Shown piece after piece: positions 59,514-64,000 of a stretch of 64,000 nucleotides of DNA (its first letter is position 1; each line of letters opens with the position of its first letter). The translations under genes were made by a program, and so were the position numbers. The stretch spans positions 19,395 to 83,394 of the forward strand of contig DHPY01000035.1 of assembly GCA_002411015.1 (NCBI GenBank), written 5' to 3'. The stretch is from Armatimonadetes bacterium UBA5352 (GTDB lineage: Bacteria > Armatimonadota > Zipacnadia > Zipacnadales > UBA5352). The notes beneath the pieces are model-generated. The model was not told where the DNA came from and made no database searches. It saw only the letters and a program-made list of their open reading frames with translations.

Positions 59514-60443
59514 TCAGAGGTTCTGCAGCTCCAGTGCCTCGAAGCGCACGATCTCGCGCAAAGTCTCGTAGCGCCGCTCAATCTCCGCCAGGTCGAGCCG
59601 CTGCAGGCCGCCGAGGCTGAAGCCCTCGATCGCGGCCGAGGCAATGACAGTGCCGGACGCCATCGCGCGCCGCAGGTTCATGTTGCAGCAGTTGTCCTCG
59701 CGCGCCAGCAGTCCGATCATCCCGCCGGCGAAGCTGTCACCCGCGCCGGTCGGGTCCACCACGTTCGGCAGCGGGTATGAGGGGACCGTGAAGAGGTCAT
59801 CATCCGAGACGAGGGTCGCCCCGTACTCGCCCTTCTTCACCACGACCCAGCGTGGACCCATCTCCAGCACCCGCTCAGCCGCCCTGCCGAGGTTCGGTGT
59901 GCCCGCAAGCTGCCGCACCTCGGAGTCATTGAGCAGCGCCAGGTCCACCCGGCCCAGAACCTCCGCCAGCGCAGCCGGCTCGCTCTCGATCCAGTAGTCC
60001 ATCGTGTCGCACATGACGAAGCAGGCGTCATTGAGCTGGTCGAGCACCGCAAGCTGCACCTGCGGCTGAATGTTCGCGAGAAAGCAGTAGCGGCTCTCGC
60101 GGTAGCGCTCCGGAAGCACCGGGTGGAACTCCGCGAATACGTTCAGCTCCGTGACCAGGCTCTCTCGCCCCGCCAGGTCGTAGTCATACACGCCGCTCCA
60201 GTAGAATGACTTCGCGTCCGGAACGCGCTCCACGCCCTCGAGGTCCGCCCCGCGCTCCGCCAGCAGCGCGAGCGCCTCCTGCGGGAAGTCCGCGCCGACC
60301 ACGCCCACCACCTGCGGCGCCGCCAGCAGACTCGCCGCCACGGAGGCGTAGGTGGCCGCGCCGCCGACCACGCGATCCGCGGAGCCAAAGGGCGTCTGCA
60401 CGCTGTCGAGGGCCATCGAACCGACGATCACTACATCGCTCAT
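59514..60443 (-). CDS. PfkB family carbohydrate kinase
   Basis: 309 residues, ribokinase-like. It begins VVIVGSMALDSVQTPFG with the substrate-binding GGAATYASVAASLL, and ends with the signature DPTGAGDSFAGGMIGLL carrying the catalytic Asp. The family phosphorylates sugars, nucleosides or sugar phosphates; the specificity is unknown. It is the second PfkB member in the window (the other is at 37495). It lies 23 bases after the WecA-WecG fusion stop and 121 bases before the class I aldolase. Confidence 0.9.
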   Translation of the reverse strand: MSDVVIVGSMALDSVQTPFGSADRVVGGAATYASVAASLLAAPQVVGVVGADFPQEALALLAERGADLEGVERVPDAKSFYWSGVYDYDLAGRESLVTELNVFAEFHPVLPERYRESRYCFLANIQPQVQLAVLDQLNDACFVMCDTMDYWIESEPAALAEVLGRVDLALLNDSEVRQLAGTPNLGRAAERVLEMGPRWVVVKKGEYGATLVSDDDLFTVPSYPLPNVVDPTGAGDSFAGGMIGLLAREDNCCNMNLRRAMASGTVIASAAIEGFSLGGLQRLDLAEIERRYETLREIVRFEALELQNL

Positions 60444-60466
60444 CCAGGCATTTCCTCCGCGTCACG

Positions 60467-62260
60467 CTACTTCGTCGTGGTGCCATCGGTCGGGCTGATC
60501 GCGGGCGCTCGCTCCGGCTCAGCCGGGTTAAAGACTGCACCGAGCGTCCAGATGAAGAGCTTCGGCAGCGCCGCCAGGCGGGGGAGGCGCTTCGGGTCGA
60601 GCGCGGTGCGGTAGAGCCACTCAAGCCCGCATCGCTGCATCCACACCGGCGCGCGCTTCACCCGCCCGGCCACCACGTCCAGCGTCCCGCCAACGCCCAT
60701 GCAGACCGGCACCTGCAACTGCTTCATGTGCGCCTTGATCCACTTCTCCTGCTTCGGGATGCCCATCGCCACGAACAGCGCCGCAGGCTTCGCGGCGCGG
60801 ATATCCTCAACGATCTGCGCCTGCTCCTGCTCGTCGAAGTAGCCGTGGTGCTGGTAGACCACGCGCAGACCCGGATACCGCCGCTCGAGGATCGCGGCTG
60901 CCTCCTCAGAGACTCCCGGCGCCGCCCCCAGCAGCGCCACGCTCTTCCCCAGCCTCCCGCAGATCGCGCAGAGCTGCTGCATCATGTCACAGCCGGGCAC
61001 GCGGCCCGCAACCGGGAAGTCCAGCATCCGCGCGCAGAGCACCACGCCCTGGCCATCCATCGTGACAAGGTCGGCCTCGTTGATGATCGTGCGAAGCTCC
61101 GGGTCCTCCTGAGCGCGCACCACCGCTGAGGTGTCGCTGGTCACGATCATGTGCGGCCTGCCGTCGCGGATGAACTCCTCCACACGCGCCAGCGCCTCGT
61201 CCATCGTCACCGGGTGCAGGCGCACGTTGAACATCTCCACCGTGCGCGGGTCGCCCGCGGCCTCCGCCGGACTCTCGCGCCGCAGCATCCGCAGCACCAG
61301 GAAGCCTGCCGGCAACCCGAACGCGAGCCCCGCCACCAGCACCGCCAGCTTCAGCCACGGTGACTGCGGGATCAGGCTGACCATCAGCAGCCCGAGCAGG
61401 CCGAGGTAGACCGCGATCCCGAGCAGCACCCCGAGCACCTGTGGCGCCGAGTAGCCGCGCCGCAGCAGCACCTCGTGCAGGTGCTGCCGGCGCTCCTCGA
61501 TCCGCATCCCGCGCAGGCGCGACACGTAGGTGTAGCTCGCGCCGAAGAGCGGCACGCTGATCAGCAGTATCGGCAGCAGCGCGGCAATAGCCGCCGCGTG
61601 CTTGAGGGATCCGACGACGGCCAGCGCGCCGATGATGAAGCCCATCGCGTAGCTGCTCGAGTACGCCGGCCGGTGCGAGATCTGCCCCCAGCGCGGAAGC
61701 TGCGCGAGGCAGACCGCCGCCACGGCCACGGAGAGCGCCTGCGCCGAGGCTCCTGTCGCCCAGGGGAGCATCCGGCAGATCAGGTAGAAGGTTACGCCGG
61801 CGATGCCCGCCACGCCGAAGGAGACGCTCGGGATGCTCCCCGCCCTGCCGAAGAGCACCGCGCACAGCAGCAGCCACAGCGCCGTCAGCGGGAAGGACAG
61901 CCAGCCCAGCCCGACGACCTGCGGGGTGAACGGGATCCGCACCGTCTCGATGCGCACGCCGTGCCCGAAGAGCACAGCCGCGCCGATCAGCACGAGCAGG
62001 ATCCGCGTCGCGCGGGCGATCCCGAGGACCGATCCGAGCGCCACGAGGAGGTAGATCGCGGTCCCGGTCATGATCGGGACCGTCACCGCAAAGGGCGCGC
62101 CTACGGCAAGCAGCACGATCAGCGGCACAAACAGGAGCACCCCCCTGGCATCGAGCCACGGGGCCGGGTGCTCCTGGTGGCCGGACAGAGTTGCACGAAG
62201 CACGCTGGCGAGGCCGAGCGTCCCGCCGGCAATCAGCACGAAAAGAAGCGCGTCGGTCAT
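60467..62260 (-). CDS. Fusion of a WecA/MraY-like membrane domain with a WecG/TagA/CpsF glycosyltransferase
   Basis: 597 residues in two parts. Residues about 1-330 form around nine membrane segments with traces of the WecA-type sugar-phosphate transferase, notably EERRQHLHEVLLRRGYSAPQVLG (resembling the HxHH-type motif of WecA). Residues about 345-580 are a WecG/TagA/CpsF family (GT26) domain: VTMDEALARVEEFI, VTMDGQGVVL, AGRVPGCDMM, GAAPGVSEEAA and FVAMGIPKQEKWI. The pair would join the first two steps of a lipid-linked glycan at the membrane. The N-terminal catalytic Asp residues of active WecA are hard to see, so it may be inactive. The ATG has AAGGA upstream. Confidence 0.85.
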   Translation of the reverse strand: MTDALLFVLIAGGTLGLASVLRATLSGHQEHPAPWLDARGVLLFVPLIVLLAVGAPFAVTVPIMTGTAIYLLVALGSVLGIARATRILLVLIGAAVLFGHGVRIETVRIPFTPQVVGLGWLSFPLTALWLLLCAVLFGRAGSIPSVSFGVAGIAGVTFYLICRMLPWATGASAQALSVAVAAVCLAQLPRWGQISHRPAYSSSYAMGFIIGALAVVGSLKHAAAIAALLPILLISVPLFGASYTYVSRLRGMRIEERRQHLHEVLLRRGYSAPQVLGVLLGIAVYLGLLGLLMVSLIPQSPWLKLAVLVAGLAFGLPAGFLVLRMLRRESPAEAAGDPRTVEMFNVRLHPVTMDEALARVEEFIRDGRPHMIVTSDTSAVVRAQEDPELRTIINEADLVTMDGQGVVLCARMLDFPVAGRVPGCDMMQQLCAICGRLGKSVALLGAAPGVSEEAAAILERRYPGLRVVYQHHGYFDEQEQAQIVEDIRAAKPAALFVAMGIPKQEKWIKAHMKQLQVPVCMGVGGTLDVVAGRVKRAPVWMQRCGLEWLYRTALDPKRLPRLAALPKLFIWTLGAVFNPAEPERAPAISPTDGTTTK

Positions 62261-62279
62261 CAGGTTCCTTCTGGCACCC

Positions 62280-63533
62280 TCAGGTGCCCTGCCTCCAACT
62301 GCTCAGGTACGCCTTCTGCTCGTCCGTCAGTTCGTCGATCTCGATGCCCATGGACGCGAGCTTCAGCTCCGCCACGTGCGTGTCAATCTGATCCGGCACC
62401 GTGTGCACATCCAGCGCAAGCTTCGGGGAGCTTGCGATGAACTCCGAGCACAGCGCCTGGTTCGCGAAGCTCATATCCATGACCGATGCCGGATGGCCCT
62501 CGGCGGCGGCGAGATTGACCAGCCGCCCCTCGCCGAGCACGTAGATCCGGCGCCCGTCGCCGAGCGTGAACTCATCCAGCGACGGCCGCACGCGCCGCGG
62601 CCCGGTCGCCATCTCGCACAGCTCGCCCAGGCTGATCTCCACGTCAAAGTGCCCGGAGTTCGCGAGGATCGCGCCATCCTTCATCGTGGCGATATGCTCG
62701 CCGCGGATGACGGACGTGTCGCCGGTCACGGTCACGAAGACATCGCCGATCCTCGCCGCCTGCGCGATCGGCATGACATCGTAGCCCTCCATCGCGGCCT
62801 CGAGCGCCGGGAGAGCGTCCACCTCGCAGATGACGACCTTCGCGCCCATCCCGCGGGCGCGCATCGCCACGCCCCGCCCGCACATCCCGAAGCCGCAGAC
62901 GACGACCGTCCGCCCGGCGAGGAGGATATTCGTCGCGCGGATGATCCCGTCGATCGTGCTCTGCCCGGTGCCGAAGCGGTTGTCGAAGAGGTGCTTGGTG
63001 CTCGCGTCGTTCACCGCGATGATCGGGTAGAGCAGCTCACCAGTCGTCGCCATGCTGCGCAGGCGAATGACCCCGGTCGTGGTCTCCTCCGTGCCGCCGA
63101 CGATGTGCTCGATGAGATCGGTGCGCTCGGAGTGGATCGTCGAGACCAGGTCTGCGCCATCGTCCATCGTGATCGTCGGCTTCATGTCCAGCACGGCGTT
63201 CAGGTGCGCGTAGTAGGTGTCGCGGTCCTCGCCGCAGATTGCATAGACCGGGACCCCATAGTCCTCAACCAGCGACGCGGCGGTGTCGTCCTGCGTGCTC
63301 AGCGGGTTGCTGGCGCACAAAGCCACCTCCGCCCCGCCCGCCTTGAGCGTGCGCATCAGGTTGGCGGTCTCGGTGGTGACGTGCAGGCAGGCCGCCAGTC
63401 GCTGGCCCTTCAGCGGCTGCTCGCCCGCGAAACGCTCACGGATCTGCCGGAGCACCGGCATCTGCTGCTCGGCCCACTCGATCCGCAGCTTCCCCTCTGG
63501 CGCCAATGACGCATCAGCTATGTCGAAGTTCAT
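62280..63533 (-). CDS. ahcY: Adenosylhomocysteinase
   Basis: NAD-dependent S-adenosylhomocysteine hydrolase, 417 residues, which regenerates homocysteine and adenosine after SAM-dependent methylation. Visible: CLHVTTETANLMRTL, the NAD-binding region VVVCGFGMCGRGVAMRARGMGA, VTVTGDTSVI, ANSGHFDVEI and the C-terminal RLVNLAAAEGHPASVMDMSFA. At 417 residues it is the shorter, archaeal/thermophile-like form lacking the ~40-residue insertion. The ATG overlaps the preceding gene's stop (ATGA). Together with cysK and the DUF39 pair it supports active homocysteine/methionine cycling. Confidence 0.95.
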   Translation of the reverse strand: MNFDIADASLAPEGKLRIEWAEQQMPVLRQIRERFAGEQPLKGQRLAACLHVTTETANLMRTLKAGGAEVALCASNPLSTQDDTAASLVEDYGVPVYAICGEDRDTYYAHLNAVLDMKPTITMDDGADLVSTIHSERTDLIEHIVGGTEETTTGVIRLRSMATTGELLYPIIAVNDASTKHLFDNRFGTGQSTIDGIIRATNILLAGRTVVVCGFGMCGRGVAMRARGMGAKVVICEVDALPALEAAMEGYDVMPIAQAARIGDVFVTVTGDTSVIRGEHIATMKDGAILANSGHFDVEISLGELCEMATGPRRVRPSLDEFTLGDGRRIYVLGEGRLVNLAAAEGHPASVMDMSFANQALCSEFIASSPKLALDVHTVPDQIDTHVAELKLASMGIEIDELTDEQKAYLSSWRQGT

Positions 63534-64000
63534 GAACTCTCTCCATTCCGTCCCCTGACGGACTGCCATACGGTCAGACCGTCGTAGTCAAAGCTGAACT
63601 CGATGATCTGCCCGCCCAGGTCCTCGACGCTGCGGCGTACCAGGTGCTCGCGGTCCGGCTCGCACAGCAGCACGATGCAGCCTCCGCCGCCCGCGCCGCA
63701 GGCCTTCCCGCCCAGCACCCCCTCGCCGCGTGCCATCGTCATCAGCGCCTCGATCTTCGGCGTGGTCATGCTGTCATACAGCCGCTTCTGGTTCTCCCAG
63801 TTCCACTCGAGCACCTCGCCCACCCGCACGAGGTCCTCGTCTACGATCGCGTCGCGCATCTGATGCCCGGCGTCGCGCAGGTTCATCAGCGGCTCAGTCA
63901 TCGCTGCCTCATTGCGCAGGTAGGCGTCCATCACCGTGCTGATGATATCTCCGGAGAGCCGTGACTTCCCCGTGTAGACCAGCAGCAGCGACTTCTCCAG
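63530..64000 (-). CDS. GHMP family sugar kinase, C-terminal part (gene continues past the window)
   Basis: 156 residues of the C-terminal region, open to the window edge. It begins LEKSLLLVYTGKSRLSG, the usual strand after the first GHMP domain, and has the third motif GGKACGAGGGGCIVLL and the tail FSFDYDGLTVW. These resemble D-glycero-D-manno-heptose 7-phosphate kinase and related sugar kinases, but the missing N-terminal ATP loop prevents a firm assignment. Its stop overlaps the ahcY start by four bases, so the two are translated together. Confidence 0.82.
   Translation of the reverse strand: MEKSLLLVYTGKSRLSGDIISTVMDAYLRNEAAMTEPLMNLRDAGHQMRDAIVDEDLVRVGEVLEWNWENQKRLYDSMTTPKIEALMTMARGEGVLGGKACGAGGGGCIVLLCEPDREHLVRRSVEDLGGQIIEFSFDYDGLTVWQSVRGRNGESS

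Overview
The window is GC-rich, densely coded bacterial DNA. Most genes have clear GGAGG-type ribosome binding sites, GTG and TTG starts are common, and a few sigma-70 type promoters are visible (a perfect TTGACA-17-TATAAT at 5402-5430 and TTGACT-17-TAGAAT upstream of uvrA). The mix of many sugar-phosphate isomerase/epimerase-like TIM barrels, three Gfo/Idh/MocA oxidoreductases, two DegT-type aminotransferases, a URO-D-like methyltransferase, a DUF4838 protein and a double-length UvrA recalls uncultured carbohydrate-degrading bacteria such as Armatimonadota or Planctomycetota. That placement is an inference from gene content. The first 56 bases are a C/A homopolymer run and look like a contig end. 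No tRNA, rRNA, CRISPR array or transposase was found.

Layout. 290-5344 (+) is a sugar-catabolic run: two TIM-barrel isomerases, glycerate kinase, a cyclophilin-like protein and xylulokinase. A single-domain response regulator follows from a consensus promoter. 6061-8816 (-) is a sulfur unit: cysteine synthase, a 49-codon Met-rich small frame, the DUF39 homocysteine-forming protein and its NIL-ferredoxin partner. 9358-17498 (-) is a housekeeping block: ftsK, an orphan DNA methyltransferase, rimO, an unknown 603-residue protein and gltX. 17646-32568 is mainly accessory carbohydrate metabolism and signalling: a URO-D-like gene broken by an in-frame TGA, Gfo/Idh/MocA genes, GGDEF, YgiT, a response regulator, a DUF4838 protein, a DUF559 nuclease flanked by long inverted repeats, aminotransferases and trpF.

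32646-38454 holds an isolated rpsE with an acidic tail, an EndoQ-type repair nuclease, an AAC(3)-family acetyltransferase, a TIM-barrel isomerase, a lipoyl-less E2 catalytic domain and a PfkB kinase. 38823-39524 is an OmpR-type regulator that appears to start at CTG. 39784-41933 (-) is queA-tgt for queuosine. 42089-50668 has a HEAT-repeat lipoprotein, a CBM9-like protein and a 2114-residue double UvrA. 50944-64000 has a transaldolase-like protein, an HtrA-like protease with a duplicated C-terminal domain, an FAD dehydrogenase, two neighbouring aldolases, a PfkB kinase, a WecA-like/WecG fusion, ahcY and the C-terminal part of a GHMP kinase.

The most unusual signals are: (1) a family of GC-rich palindromic repeats, two copies of which form ~73-bp inverted repeats around the DUF559 gene while a third lies in frame inside uvrA; (2) an in-frame TGA at an expected Trp codon in the URO-D-like gene; (3) a Met-rich leader-like frame with a perfect hairpin before the homocysteine-synthesis genes; (4) three perfect 34-bp tandem hairpin repeats; (5) a highly structured gene-free region at 54340-54568.
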